Origin: Paractinoplanes bogorensis
GTDB lineage: Bacteria; Actinomycetota; Actinomycetes; Mycobacteriales; Micromonosporaceae
Assembly: GCF_018829635.1 (NCBI RefSeq)
Contig: NZ_JAHKKG010000006.1
Span: forward strand, 186,001 to 250,000
Length of the DNA stretch: 64,000 bases
Direction of reading: 5' to 3'
The translations under genes were made by a program, and so were the position numbers. The notes under the pieces were generated by a model, which saw only the letters and a list, made by a program, of their open reading frames with translations, did no database searches and had not been told where the DNA came from. Below are positions 1 through 8,787 of the stretch, piece after piece. Each line of letters begins with the position of its first letter. Positions within the stretch are counted from its first letter, which is position 1.

Positions 1-1637
1 TGCTGCAGCCGGTGCTGATCGGTCACCTGATCAGCACCGTCGCCGCCGGCGAACCGATCACCCGGCCGATCACGTACATCGTCCTGCTCTTCGCGGCCGA
101 CGCGCTGCTGGCCGCCACCCACCTCTACCTGATCGGCGTCGCGGGCGAGAACATCGTGCTCGACCTGCGCACCACGGTGACCGGCCGGCTGCTGCACGCG
201 GCCCTGCCCGCCTTCCACCGCCTCGAGCACGGCGACGTCTTCAACCGGACCCTGGCCGACACCTCGCTGGCCCGGATGGCGCTGACCTCCTCGGTGGCCC
301 AGATGATCACCGCCGGGTTCTCCATGATCGGCTGCATCGCGGTGATGGCCTGGCTCGACTGGCGGCTGCTGCTGGCCGCCCTCGGCTGTCTCGGGGGCGC
401 CTCGGCGATCGCGTTGCTGCTGGCCAAGGCCGTGCGGGCGGCGGCGACCCAGAACCGCGAGGACACCAGCGCGTACGGCTCCGGGCTGCTGCGCGTGCTC
501 GGCGCGGCCACCACCGTCAAGGCGTCCCGGGCCGAGCAGCGCGAGGCCGAGCACCTGGCCGGGCTGGCCGGGGCCGCCCGCCGCAGCGGCATCCGGGTCA
601 CCCGGCTGTCCGCCCTGTTCCTGCCCGCGATCAACGTCGGCACCCAGGTGTCGCTGGCCGTCGTCATCGCCTGGGGCGTCGCCCGCACCACCACCGGCTC
701 GCTGACCGCGGCCGACCTGACCGCGTTCATCATGTACCTGTTCTACCTGGTCTCCCCGCTGGTGCTGTTCTTCCTCGGGCTGGGCGAGTTCCAGCAGGGC
801 CGGGCCGCGATCGACCGGGTCAAGGAGCTGGCCGGGATCGAACAGGAACCCACCGGCGGCGCCGCGGCCACGCCCGCGGTGACCGGGGCCCCCGCCGTCG
901 TCTTCACCGGGGTCAGCTATCGCTACCCGGAGGCCGGCCGGCCCGCGGTCGACGACGTCTCGTTCGCGTTGCCGCCGACCGGGGTGACCGCCGTGGTCGG
1001 CCCGTCCGGCGCCGGCAAGACCACGCTGTTCCAGCTGATCGAGCGGTTCCGCACGCCCGACACGGGGGTGGTGCAGGTGTCCGGCGACGACGGGGCCGGC
1101 CTGCCGCTCACCGAGCTGCGCGGCCGGATCGGGCTGGTCGAGCAGGACGCCCCGCTGATGCGCGGCACGGTGCGCGAGAACCTCACCTACGCCCACCCCG
1201 CGGCCACCGGCGACGAGATCGCCGCCGCCCTGCGCGACGCGCACCTCACCGAGGTCGTCGACGCGCTGCCGAACGGGCTCGACACCGAGCTCGGCGAGGG
1301 CGGCATCGGCCTGTCCGGCGGGCAGAAGCAGCGCCTCGCCATCGCCCGGGCCCTGATCGGCCGGCCCCGCCTGCTGCTGCTCGACGAGGCCACGTCCAAC
1401 CTGGACTCCGACTCGGAGCAGGCCCTGCGCGACGCCGTGGCCACCATCGGCCGGCGCTGTCACGTGCTCACCATCGCGCACCGCATGTCCACCGCGATGG
1501 GCGCCGACGAGATCATCGTGATGGAGGACGGCCGGGTACGGGCCCGTGGCACCCACGCCGAACTGATGGCCACGGACGAGGTCTACGGCCGGCTCGCCGG
1601 TCGCCAGCTCACCCCGGCCGGGGCGGCGGCGCCGTGA
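1..1637 (+). CDS. ABC exporter, fused membrane and ATPase domains (5' truncated)
   Basis: The reading frame is open to the first base of the window, so the true start lies upstream; the GTG at 12 is probably internal. About 545 residues are visible. The first ~270 are a multi-helix exporter membrane domain. The rest is a nucleotide-binding domain with Walker A GPSGAGKTT, Q-loop LVEQD, signature LSGGQKQR, Walker B LLLLDEAT and an IAHR switch histidine. Such half-transporters work as dimers in the cytoplasmic membrane, exporting peptides, lipids or drugs. The stop overlaps the next gene's GTG start (GTGA), so the two are translationally coupled. Substrate unknown; neighbouring small peptide and flavoenzyme genes suggest a biosynthetic cluster. 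Confidence 0.9.
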   Translation, partial: LQPVLIGHLISTVAAGEPITRPITYIVLLFAADALLAATHLYLIGVAGENIVLDLRTTVTGRLLHAALPAFHRLEHGDVFNRTLADTSLARMALTSSVAQMITAGFSMIGCIAVMAWLDWRLLLAALGCLGGASAIALLLAKAVRAAATQNREDTSAYGSGLLRVLGAATTVKASRAEQREAEHLAGLAGAARRSGIRVTRLSALFLPAINVGTQVSLAVVIAWGVARTTTGSLTAADLTAFIMYLFYLVSPLVLFFLGLGEFQQGRAAIDRVKELAGIEQEPTGGAAATPAVTGAPAVVFTGVSYRYPEAGRPAVDDVSFALPPTGVTAVVGPSGAGKTTLFQLIERFRTPDTGVVQVSGDDGAGLPLTELRGRIGLVEQDAPLMRGTVRENLTYAHPAATGDEIAAALRDAHLTEVVDALPNGLDTELGEGGIGLSGGQKQRLAIARALIGRPRLLLLDEATSNLDSDSEQALRDAVATIGRRCHVLTIAHRMSTAMGADEIIVMEDGRVRARGTHAELMATDEVYGRLAGRQLTPAGAAAP

Positions 1638-3088
1638 CCGACGCCGCCATCGTGGGGACCGGGCCCAACGGGCTCGCCGCCGCCGTCGTGCTGGCCCGGG
1701 CCGGCCTGAAGGTGTCGTTGTGGGAGCAGGCCGCCACCGTCGGCGGCGGCCTGCGGACCACCTCGCTGTTCGACCGCGACGTGGTGCACGACATCTGCTC
1801 GGCGATCCACCCGATGGCGGCCGCGTCGCCGTTCTTCCGCGAGTTCGACCTGGCCGCGCGGGGGGTCGACCTGCTTCAGCCGGACATCCCGTACGCGCAT
1901 CCGCTGCCCGACGGTCCGGCCGCCGCGGCCTGGCGCAGCCTCGAGACGACGGCCGACCACCTCGGCGTGGACGGCCGGCGCTGGACCGGCCTGATGGGCC
2001 CGCTCGCCGCGCACTCCCGCGAAGTGGTCGACCTGCTGCTCTCCGATCAGCGGTCGCTGCCCCGGGGCGCGGCGGCACCGTGGCTGCTCGGGCCGCGCGC
2101 CCTGGCCCACGCCGGTCGCCGGTCGCCGTTCCGCACCGAGGCCGCCCGCGCTCTGTTCACCGGGGTCGCCGCGCACGCCGTGGGCCGGTTGCCGTCGCTG
2201 GCCTCGGCCGGGGTCGCGCTGATGCTCGGGCACACCGCGCACAGCACCGGCTGGCCCCTGCCCGCCGGCGGCAGCGGCCGGATCGCCGAGGCGCTCGTGG
2301 CCGACATCGTCGCGCACGGCGGCACCATCCACACCGGGCACCGCGTCCGCGACCTGGCCGAGCTCGGCGACGTCCGGGCGGTGCTGCTCGACCTCAGCCC
2401 GGCCGAGATCGTGCGGGTCGCCGGCGACCGGCTGCCGGCCCGCTACCGCCGCGCCCTCGGCCGGTACCGGTACGGGCCGGGCGCGGCCAAGGCCGACTTC
2501 CTGGTCGACTCCCCGGTGCCGTGGGCCGACCCGCTGGTCGGCCGGGCCGGGACCGTGCATCTGGGCGGCACCCGGGCCGACATCCTGCGCCAGGAGAACG
2601 CGGCCGTCGCCGGGCGGGCCGTGACCGACCCGTTCGCGCTGGTGGTCGACCCGGCGGTGACCGACCCGGGCCGGGCCGCGGGCGGGCGCCGGCCGGTCTG
2701 GGCCTACGCCCACGTGACCAACGGCGACACCCGCGACCCGGTCGACCTGCTGCGCCGGCGTATCGAGCAGTACGCGCCCGGCTTCTCCGACACGATCGTC
2801 GCCGCGCGCGGAGTGAGCGCGGCCGCGTACGAGGCGTACAACCCGAACTACGTCGGCGGCGACATCTCGGCCGGCGCGCTCACCCTGCGCCAGGTGGTGG
2901 CCCGGCCGGTAGCGCGGTGGAACCCGTACGCGACCCCGCTGCCCGGCGTCTACCTCTGCTCGTCGGCCACGCCGCCCGGCCCGTCCGTGCACGGCATGTG
3001 CGGCTACCACTCGGCCCGGCACGTGCTGCGCGACCGCTTCGGCGTGCGTACGCCGCCCCGTCTGTCCCCCACGTTGGTAAGGAGTTGA
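1634..3088 (+). CDS. Phytoene-desaturase-like FAD-dependent oxidoreductase
   Basis: 484 residues, close to the usual size of the CrtI/NAD(P)-FAD amine-oxidase-like family. The N-terminus carries a dinucleotide-binding fold (VGTGPNGLAAAVVLARAG, residues 7-24, followed by an acidic strand end and GGGLRT), and the C-terminus carries the second FAD-contact segment (PGVYLCSSATPPGPSVHGMCGYHSA region). Family members desaturate or isomerise carotenoids or oxidise other hydrophobic substrates. No phytoene synthase is nearby, so a carotenoid role is not supported here. It starts with GTG inside the stop of the ABC exporter (4-bp overlap), so it is in the same operon. Substrate unassigned. Confidence 0.85.
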   Translation: MTDAAIVGTGPNGLAAAVVLARAGLKVSLWEQAATVGGGLRTTSLFDRDVVHDICSAIHPMAAASPFFREFDLAARGVDLLQPDIPYAHPLPDGPAAAAWRSLETTADHLGVDGRRWTGLMGPLAAHSREVVDLLLSDQRSLPRGAAAPWLLGPRALAHAGRRSPFRTEAARALFTGVAAHAVGRLPSLASAGVALMLGHTAHSTGWPLPAGGSGRIAEALVADIVAHGGTIHTGHRVRDLAELGDVRAVLLDLSPAEIVRVAGDRLPARYRRALGRYRYGPGAAKADFLVDSPVPWADPLVGRAGTVHLGGTRADILRQENAAVAGRAVTDPFALVVDPAVTDPGRAAGGRRPVWAYAHVTNGDTRDPVDLLRRRIEQYAPGFSDTIVAARGVSAAAYEAYNPNYVGGDISAGALTLRQVVARPVARWNPYATPLPGVYLCSSATPPGPSVHGMCGYHSARHVLRDRFGVRTPPRLSPTLVRS

Positions 3089-3093
3089 GATCC

Positions 3094-3483
3094 ATGCTCG
3101 CCGTAGCTGTCGCCGCCGGTGCCCTCATCGCCGTGGCCCCCGTTCCCTGGTCGTCCACTCTCGACGGCGCCACCGCCGCTGGTCAGCGCTGGACCGAGCC
3201 GAGCAGCACGGGTGTCTTCAGCGACCTCGTCGTCCAGGGCACCCTGACCGGTGGCGGTATTGGTTGCCACGCCGTCTGGACCCGCTTCACCTATGACCTG
3301 TTCCCGGCCCCGCCGAGCAAGGTGGCCCAGGTCTGCGGGGCCGGTACCGCGCCGGTCTCGTTGCGGGTGAGTTACCGGCCGACCACCACCGGTTCGATCA
3401 CGGTCTGCCGGGGCACGGAGAATGTCCAGAACTGTGCCGCCTGGCAGAGCATCACCAGCTGGCCGGTCCGCACGACGGCCTGA
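3094..3483 (+). CDS. Small secreted protein with four cysteines
   Basis: 129 residues. The ATG at 3094 follows a GGAG at 3081-3084. The N-terminus is a short hydrophobic segment rich in Ala/Val (LAVAVAAGALIAVAPV) ending near an Ala-x-Ala-type site (about residues 26-28), consistent with secretion. The mature part has four cysteines (GIGCHAV, AQVCGAG, ITVCRGT, VQNCAAW), enough for two disulfides, and is rich in Ser/Thr and beta-strand-like stretches. I do not recognise the family. It lies 5 bp after the oxidoreductase stop and 21 bp before a 53-residue peptide gene, so it appears to belong to the same operon. Confidence 0.65.
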   Translation: MLAVAVAAGALIAVAPVPWSSTLDGATAAGQRWTEPSSTGVFSDLVVQGTLTGGGIGCHAVWTRFTYDLFPAPPSKVAQVCGAGTAPVSLRVSYRPTTTGSITVCRGTENVQNCAAWQSITSWPVRTTA

Positions 3484-3504
3484 CGACCGACAGAAGGAGC
3501 ACCA

Positions 3505-3666
3505 GTGCCCATCAACGGCATCGACGCGAACACCCTCGACGAGACCATCGCCAAGACGTTCCAGGAGCTCAAGACGGCGATCGACACCTACAGCGAGAAG
3601 AACATCACGCTCTACAGCGAGGCCCTGCGCGCGCTGGTGAAGCTGCGCGACCAGGCCAACGGCTGA
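3505..3666 (+). CDS. 53-aa helical peptide, unknown (possible precursor or accessory peptide)
   Basis: GTG at 3505, preceded by AAGGAG at 3494-3499, opens a 53-codon frame ending TGA 3664-3666. The product begins MPINGIDANTLDETIAKTF and ends VKLRDQANG; it is charged, has no cysteine and looks like one or two amphipathic helices. It sits tightly between a secreted protein gene and a two-gene ABC transporter. The strong ribosome binding site and operon position argue that it is translated. A precursor-peptide, chaperone-like or transporter-partner role are all possible; none is demonstrated by the sequence. Confidence 0.55.
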   Translation: MPINGIDANTLDETIAKTFQELKTAIDTYSEKNITLYSEALRALVKLRDQANG

Positions 3667-3730
3667 CCATGCTCCGGACGCCGGTCCCGTCGCGGACCGG
3701 CGTCCGGCGCATCCACCCGAGGAAAGGGAT

Positions 3731-4660
3731 ATGACACAGATTCTGGTCGAGGACGTGTGGCGCCGGTACGGCTCGGGAAAGCGTGCCTTTTCCGCCGTAC
3801 GGGGTGTCAGCTTCACCGTCCAACCCGGACAACTGTTCGCACTGCTGGGCACCAACGGCGCCGGGAAGACGTCGACGGTCGAGATGCTCGAGGGACTCGC
3901 CGCCCCGTACCGGGGAAAGGTTCGTCTTTTCGGTGATCTCGATCCGGTGGCCGACCGCGCCAAGATCCGGCCGCGCACCGGCGCCATGCTGCAGGAGGGC
4001 GGCTTCATCGCCCATCTCACCACCGCCGAGACCCTGCGCATGTGGGCCGAGCTGACCACCGGCGCCCGCCCGGTCGACGAGGGCCTCGAGCTGGCCGGGC
4101 TCGGTCACCGGGCCGACGTCGCCGTGCAGAACCTCTCCGGCGGCGAGAAACGGCGCCTCGACCTGGCCATGGCCACCATCGGCCGGCCCGAGATCCTCTT
4201 CCTGGACGAGCCCACCACCGGCATGGACGCCGAGGGCCGGCACGCCACCTGGAAACTCATCCGGGGGCTGCAGGAGCAGGGCTCGACGATCCTGCTGACC
4301 ACGCACAACCTCGAGGAGGCGGAGTCGCTGGCCGACCGGCTGGCGATCATGCACCGGGGGCGGATGGCGGCCTGCGGCACGGTCACCGAGATCGTCGCCG
4401 ACCACCTGTCGACGCTGTCGTTCGGCGCCGACCCGTCCGTGCCGATCGGTGATCTGCCGGTCGCGGGCACGGTCGAGCAGCAGGCCGGACGGGTCACCAT
4501 CACGACCGGTGAGCTGCAGAGCGACGCGACCCGGCTGCTCACCTGGGCCGCCGGGAAGGACGTGGTCCTCGACCGGTTCACCGCCCGGCCCGCCTCGCTG
4601 GAGGAGGCGTTCATCCGCATCGCGAACACCACCGACGTCGAGCCGGAGGAGACGAAATGA
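3731..4660 (+). CDS. ABC transporter ATP-binding protein, DrrA-like
   Basis: 309 residues, typical of stand-alone ATPases of ABC-2 exporters. Walker A GTNGAGKTS at about residue 37, signature NLSGGEKRR, Walker B ILFLDEPTTGMD and the switch TTHNLEEAE are all intact; the C-terminal ~90 residues form the extension seen in drug and polysaccharide exporters of the DrrA/CcmA type. ATG at 3731 follows GAGGAAAGG. The last codon overlaps the permease start (ATGA). It should energise the next gene's product for export from the cytoplasm. Substrate unknown, possibly a product of the upstream genes. Confidence 0.9.
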   Translation: MTQILVEDVWRRYGSGKRAFSAVRGVSFTVQPGQLFALLGTNGAGKTSTVEMLEGLAAPYRGKVRLFGDLDPVADRAKIRPRTGAMLQEGGFIAHLTTAETLRMWAELTTGARPVDEGLELAGLGHRADVAVQNLSGGEKRRLDLAMATIGRPEILFLDEPTTGMDAEGRHATWKLIRGLQEQGSTILLTTHNLEEAESLADRLAIMHRGRMAACGTVTEIVADHLSTLSFGADPSVPIGDLPVAGTVEQQAGRVTITTGELQSDATRLLTWAAGKDVVLDRFTARPASLEEAFIRIANTTDVEPEETK

Positions 4661-5421
4661 CCGCCGTCGCGCTGCGACAGATGGGCACGCTGTTCCGGGT
4701 CGAATGGCGGCTGTTCCACCGGATCCGCTCCAACTATGTCTTCGTGCTGGTCATCCCGCTGCTGCTCCTGCTCGGCATGCGCTTCGTGCAGGAACAGATG
4801 GACCTGGCCGCGCACGGCCTGAGCGCCGGACCGGTCATGGTCGCCACCGCGGCCGGCATCCTGCTGATCTTCTCGCTCTACTCCTCGGTGACCGGCCTCT
4901 ATGTCGCCCGCCGCGAGGAACTGGTGCTCAAGCGGCTGCGTACCGGCGAGGTGGCCGACCCGGTGATCCTGGCCGGCGGCGCCTCGCTCTACGTGGCGAT
5001 CGCGGTCGCGCAGATCGTGGTGGTCACGGCCGTGCTGTCGGTGATGTTCGGGGTGGCGCCGCGGCAGGCCCCGGCCGCGCTGCTCGGGCTGGTCACCGGC
5101 GTGGTGCTGATGACCGCGATGGCCGCGGCGACGGCGGCGCTGTGCCGCACGGTCGAGTCGGTCATGGTGGCCACGCTGCCGGCCATCTTCGTGCTGCCGA
5201 TGATCGCGGGCATCTACATCCCGCGCGAGGTGCTGCCGGACAACCTCGGCGACATCCTGGCCTACGCGCCGCTCTCCGGCACGATCGACCTGGTGCGGTC
5301 GGGCTGGACGGCCGAGCTGGGCCTGGCCGGCATCGTCACCCGGGTGCTGGTCGACCTGGTGTGGGCCGGCCTGTTCGCGTGGGTCGCGGCGAAACGGTTC
5401 CGCTGGGAGCCCCGGACCTAG
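4657..5421 (+). CDS. ABC-2 type permease
   Basis: 254 residues with about six hydrophobic segments (FVLVIPLLLLLGM, VMVATAAGILLIFSLYSSV, LYVAIAVAQIVVVTAVLSVMF, ALLGLVTGVVLMTAMAAATAAL, MVATLPAIFVLPMIAGIYIP and a C-terminal one), the expected topology for an ABC-2 membrane subunit. It overlaps the ATPase gene by 4 bp and forms the membrane half of that transporter. Its stop TAG shares the tetranucleotide CTAG (5418-5421) with the stop of the convergent TAXI receptor gene, leaving no intergenic space. Confidence 0.88.
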   Translation: MTAVALRQMGTLFRVEWRLFHRIRSNYVFVLVIPLLLLLGMRFVQEQMDLAAHGLSAGPVMVATAAGILLIFSLYSSVTGLYVARREELVLKRLRTGEVADPVILAGGASLYVAIAVAQIVVVTAVLSVMFGVAPRQAPAALLGLVTGVVLMTAMAAATAALCRTVESVMVATLPAIFVLPMIAGIYIPREVLPDNLGDILAYAPLSGTIDLVRSGWTAELGLAGIVTRVLVDLVWAGLFAWVAAKRFRWEPRT

Positions 5422-6356
5422 GACTCCTTGGTCTCCTTGAAGTAGCGCGCGGCCCCGGGGTGCAGGGGCAACGGGTCGGTCGCGATGGCCGCCATGTGAT
5501 TCATCCGCTCGGCCGCGGGATGGGTCGCGGCGAGCACATCGCGCCGGCCCAGCAGCGTGCTGGTCAGCGCGTACGCGACATCGTCGGGCAGCGCGCCCGC
5601 GGCGACCAGATAGTTGGGCACGCTGATCGTCTGCACCGACGGCACCCCGTAGGTCGAGCGGGGGACGGTGCGTTCCGCGTAGACCTCGCCGAACTCCTTG
5701 CGCAGCGCCGGCAGGTAGAGGCTCAGCCCGAGCAGCCGCAGCGGCACCCGGGAGGCCAGCCCGCTGATCGCGTCGACCGGCAGGCCGCCGGAGAAGAAGA
5801 ACCCCGAGATCCGGCCCGCGACCAGCGCCCGGGTCGACTCGTCGACGCCGAGCGGCACACTCTCGATGTCGGGCCCGAGCCGCATGCCGGCCGCCGCGAG
5901 CACCCGGGTCACCGTCACCTCGGTGCCCGACCCGGACGACCCGGGCGAGATCCGCTTGCCGCGCAGGTCGGTCACGGCGCGGGCGTCGCTGTCGGCCCGC
6001 ACCACCAGATGCAGGAAGTCGTCGTGGATGCGGGCCAGCGCGGCCGGCTGCGGCAGCCCGGTGCCGGTCAGGATGTCGGCCTGGGTGAACCCCACCTCGG
6101 CCTGCCCGGCGCTGATCATCCGCAGGTTGGCCGCCGACGCCGTGGTCTCGAGCACCTCGGTGCGCAGGCTGGGATAGTCCTCGGCCAGCGCCCGGGCGAT
6201 CGCGTCACCCAGTCGTGCGTAGACGCCGCCGCGGCCGCCGGTCGCTATGCGCACCGGGCCCGGGTGGTCGGGCGCCGGGGAGCAGCTCTCGACCAGACCG
6301 GCCGCCGTCACGGCGAACAGGCCACGGCGAGTGAACCTGGCAGTCAATGGCGGCAT
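5418..6356 (-). CDS. TAXI-family TRAP solute receptor, lipoprotein-like
   Basis: 312 residues from ATG 6356, chosen because a GGGGG ribosome-binding sequence lies about 5 nt upstream; the frame stays open further upstream but without a good site. The N-terminus has paired arginines followed by a hydrophobic stretch (RRGLFAVTAAGL) and a Cys at VESC, suggesting Tat or lipoprotein export. The mature part matches the TAXI pattern: IATGGRGGVYARLGDAIARAL, later GSSGSGTEVT and SVPNYLVA. TAXI receptors bind glutamate or other organic acids for TRAP transporters. No DctQ/DctM-like membrane subunit is present here, so its partner is elsewhere or it acts as an orphan sensor. Confidence 0.85.
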   Translation of the reverse strand: MPPLTARFTRRGLFAVTAAGLVESCSPAPDHPGPVRIATGGRGGVYARLGDAIARALAEDYPSLRTEVLETTASAANLRMISAGQAEVGFTQADILTGTGLPQPAALARIHDDFLHLVVRADSDARAVTDLRGKRISPGSSGSGTEVTVTRVLAAAGMRLGPDIESVPLGVDESTRALVAGRISGFFFSGGLPVDAISGLASRVPLRLLGLSLYLPALRKEFGEVYAERTVPRSTYGVPSVQTISVPNYLVAAGALPDDVAYALTSTLLGRRDVLAATHPAAERMNHMAAIATDPLPLHPGAARYFKETKES

Positions 6357-6539
6357 CGATCCCCCCGGTCGATTCGGCGCCCCCAGTGGCATCGAGCATC
6401 GTCGCTGATCACCTGCACCGTATCCGATCACGCGTCCGGGCGGGGCCGGCGCCGGCTGTGAACGTCCGCAGAGGACGTTCGCGGAAGATATACATTTCCG
6501 CTCATCGGTGTGAAACAGCGTATACATAGCGTGACGGCT
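6357..6539. promoter_or_regulatory. Divergent control region between TAXI receptor and NCS1 permease
   Basis: 183 bp between divergently transcribed genes. It contains an AT-rich island unusual for this DNA (6487-6530) with two copies of the heptamer TATACAT, at 6489 and 6520, the second inside CGTATACATAG. Another repeated pair, GAACGTCC/GGACGTTC-like, occurs at about 6458-6479 (GTCCGCAGAGGACG). These could be -10 elements and a dyad operator controlling both genes; no specific regulator can be named. Confidence 0.35.
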
Positions 6540-8066
6540 ATGGCCGACATCACAACGAGCAAGCATCAGGACGTGGTCGAAGCCGCCGGCATGCCGGTCG
6601 GTAGCGGCGTCATCAAACCGGGGTACGACCCCCGGCTGACCAACGAGGACCTGGCCCCCCTGCGCAACCAGCACTGGGGTTCGTACAACATCTTCGCCTT
6701 CTGGATGTCCGACGTGCACAGCGTCGGCGGCTACGTGACCGCGGGCAGCCTGTTCGCCCTGGGCCTGTCGAGCTGGCAGGTGCTGGTCTCGCTGGTCGTC
6801 GGCATCACGATCGTCTACTTCTTCTGCAACCTGGTGGCCAAGCCCAGCCAGGTCACCGGCGTGCCCTACCCGGTGATCAACCGGGCCGCGTTCGGCGTGC
6901 TCGGGGCCAACGTGCCGGCCATCATCCGGGGCGCGATCGCGGTCGCCTGGTACGGCATCCAGACCTACCTGGCCTCGGCCGCGCTCGACATCGTGGTCCT
7001 CAAGTTCTGGCCCGATCTGGCCCCGTACGCCGACGTCAACCAGTACGGGTTCCTCGGCCTGCCCCTGCTCGGCTGGTGCACGTACGCGCTGCTCTGGGTG
7101 CTGCAGGCGGCTGTCTTCTGGACCGGCATGGAGACCATCCGCAAGTTCATCGACTTCTGCGGCCCGGCCGTCTACGTCGTCATGATCCTGCTGTGCGGCT
7201 ACCTCATCTACAAGGCCGGCTGGAACGAGATCGACCTCAACCTGGGCGACGTGCAGTACCACGGCTGGGACGCGGTGCCGGTCATGCTCGGCGCGATCGC
7301 GCTCGTGGTCTCGTACTTCTCCGGCCCGATGTTGAATTTCGGTGACTTCTCGCGATACGGGAAGTCGTTCCAGGCGGTGAAACGCGGCAACCTGCTCGGC
7401 CTGCCGGTGAACTTCCTGTTCTTCGCGATCCTGGTGGTCGTCACGGCGTCGCTGACCCTGCCGGTCTTCGGCGAGCTGATCACCGACCCGGTCGAGACGG
7501 TGTCCCGGATCGACAGCACCTTCGCGATCGCCCTGGGTGCGCTGACCTTCACCATCGCCACCATCGGCATCAACATCGTGGCCAACTTCATCTCGCCCGC
7601 GTTCGACTTCTCCAACGTCAGCCCGCAGCGGATCAGCTGGCGGATGGGCGGCATGATCGCCGCGGTCGGGTCGGTGCTGCTCACACCGTGGAACCTCTAC
7701 AACAACCCGGACGTCATCCACTACACGCTGGAGACACTCGGCGCCTTCATCGGGCCGCTGTTCGGCGTGCTGATCGCCGACTACTACCTGCTACGCAAGC
7801 AGAAGATCGACGTCGACGACCTGTTCACGATGTCGCCCGACGGCCGCTACCACTACAAGAAGGGCTACAACCCGGCGGCCATCATCGCCACCGCGACCGG
7901 CGCGGTCATCGCGATGATCCCGGTGCTGTTCACCAGCTTCCCGGGCATGCACACCACCGCCCAGTACAGCTGGTTCATCGGGATGGCGATCGGCTTCCTG
8001 AGCTACGACCGGCTGGCCCGGTACTACGGCGTGAAGAAGCTGAGCCGCGTCAACGAGACCGTCTGA
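6540..8066 (+). CDS. NCS1-family nucleobase/hydantoin/allantoin permease
   Basis: 508 residues from ATG 6540 (GTG codons at 6510 and 6531 are alternatives). Twelve hydrophobic segments and the NCS1 signature region LTNEDLAPLRNQHWGSYNIFAFWMSDVHSVGGY-type N-terminus, then IRGAIAVAWYGIQTYL and ISPAFDFSNVSPQRISWRMGG, place it in the cation-coupled nucleobase transporter family that includes Mhp1, cytosine and allantoin permeases. The one-nucleotide gap to a hydantoin racemase gene favours hydantoin- or allantoin-type substrates. Acts in the cytoplasmic membrane as an importer. Exact substrate is inferred from the neighbour only. Confidence 0.9.
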   Translation: MADITTSKHQDVVEAAGMPVGSGVIKPGYDPRLTNEDLAPLRNQHWGSYNIFAFWMSDVHSVGGYVTAGSLFALGLSSWQVLVSLVVGITIVYFFCNLVAKPSQVTGVPYPVINRAAFGVLGANVPAIIRGAIAVAWYGIQTYLASAALDIVVLKFWPDLAPYADVNQYGFLGLPLLGWCTYALLWVLQAAVFWTGMETIRKFIDFCGPAVYVVMILLCGYLIYKAGWNEIDLNLGDVQYHGWDAVPVMLGAIALVVSYFSGPMLNFGDFSRYGKSFQAVKRGNLLGLPVNFLFFAILVVVTASLTLPVFGELITDPVETVSRIDSTFAIALGALTFTIATIGINIVANFISPAFDFSNVSPQRISWRMGGMIAAVGSVLLTPWNLYNNPDVIHYTLETLGAFIGPLFGVLIADYYLLRKQKIDVDDLFTMSPDGRYHYKKGYNPAAIIATATGAVIAMIPVLFTSFPGMHTTAQYSWFIGMAIGFLSYDRLARYYGVKKLSRVNETV

Positions 8067-8067
8067 C

Positions 8068-8787
8068 ATGCGGATCCGCGTCATCAACCCGAACACCACG
8101 GAGTCGATGACCGCGCTGATCGAGGCGAGCGCCCGGGCCGTGGCCGGTCCGGGCACCGTCGTCGAAGCGGTCACCTCGGGGATGGGCCCGGCCTCCATCG
8201 AGAGTCACTACGACGAGGCCCTCGCGGTCCCGGGCATCCTGGCCGCGGTCGCCGAACCGGCCGACGGTTACGTGCTGGCCTGCTTCGGCGACCCCGGCCT
8301 GGACGCGGCCCGTGAGGTGGCGTCCGGCCCGGTGGTGGGCATCGCCGAGGCCGCGATGCATGCGGCGGCCATGGTCGGGCGGGGATTCAGCGTGGTCACG
8401 ACCCTTTCCCGTACGAAGGGACGCGCGCACGACCTCGCGACCCGTTACGTAGCCGCGGGCGCCTGTCGCGGGGTGCACGCCTGTGACATCGCCGTGCTCG
8501 ACCTCGAACACGACCCGGGCGCCCGCAAGGAGGTGATCGACCTGGCCCGCCACGCCCTCGAGCGCGACGGCTCGGACGTGATCGTGCTCGGCTGTGCCGG
8601 GATGGCCGAGTTCGCCGCGGCGGCGAGTGCCGAGCTCGGCGTCCCGGTCGTCGACGGTGTCGCCGCCGCCACGGTGCTGGTGGAGTCGCTGGTGCGGTTG
8701 GGGCTTCGTACCTCCGTACGGGAGGAATATGCCCCGCCCCCGCCGAAGCGCTACACCGGGTTGCTGGCCGACTTCACGCGGTCGTGA
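8068..8787 (+). CDS. Hydantoin racemase (Asp/Glu racemase superfamily)
   Basis: 239 residues. The start INPNTTESMT and the two catalytic cysteines in ACFGDPG (Cys72) and LGCAGMAE (Cys176) are those of HyuA/HyuE-type hydantoin racemases, cofactor-independent two-base enzymes that interconvert 5-substituted D- and L-hydantoins. It begins one base after the NCS1 permease stop, so import and racemisation are probably co-expressed. No hydantoinase or carbamoylase is in the window. Its 3' end overlaps the end of the convergent GGDEF gene by 14 bp. An allantoin racemase role is an alternative. Confidence 0.85.
   Translation: MRIRVINPNTTESMTALIEASARAVAGPGTVVEAVTSGMGPASIESHYDEALAVPGILAAVAEPADGYVLACFGDPGLDAAREVASGPVVGIAEAAMHAAAMVGRGFSVVTTLSRTKGRAHDLATRYVAAGACRGVHACDIAVLDLEHDPGARKEVIDLARHALERDGSDVIVLGCAGMAEFAAAASAELGVPVVDGVAAATVLVESLVRLGLRTSVREEYAPPPPKRYTGLLADFTRS

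Noticed and set aside
1720..3087. Long plus-strand frame running through the oxidoreductase region
   Set aside because: Arg/Gly/Pro-rich shadow of the real gene; only its last part, from ATG 3094, is a real coding sequence.
1634..3088. Carotenoid cluster
   Set aside because: Only a CrtI-like flavoenzyme is present; no phytoene synthase or cyclase within the window.
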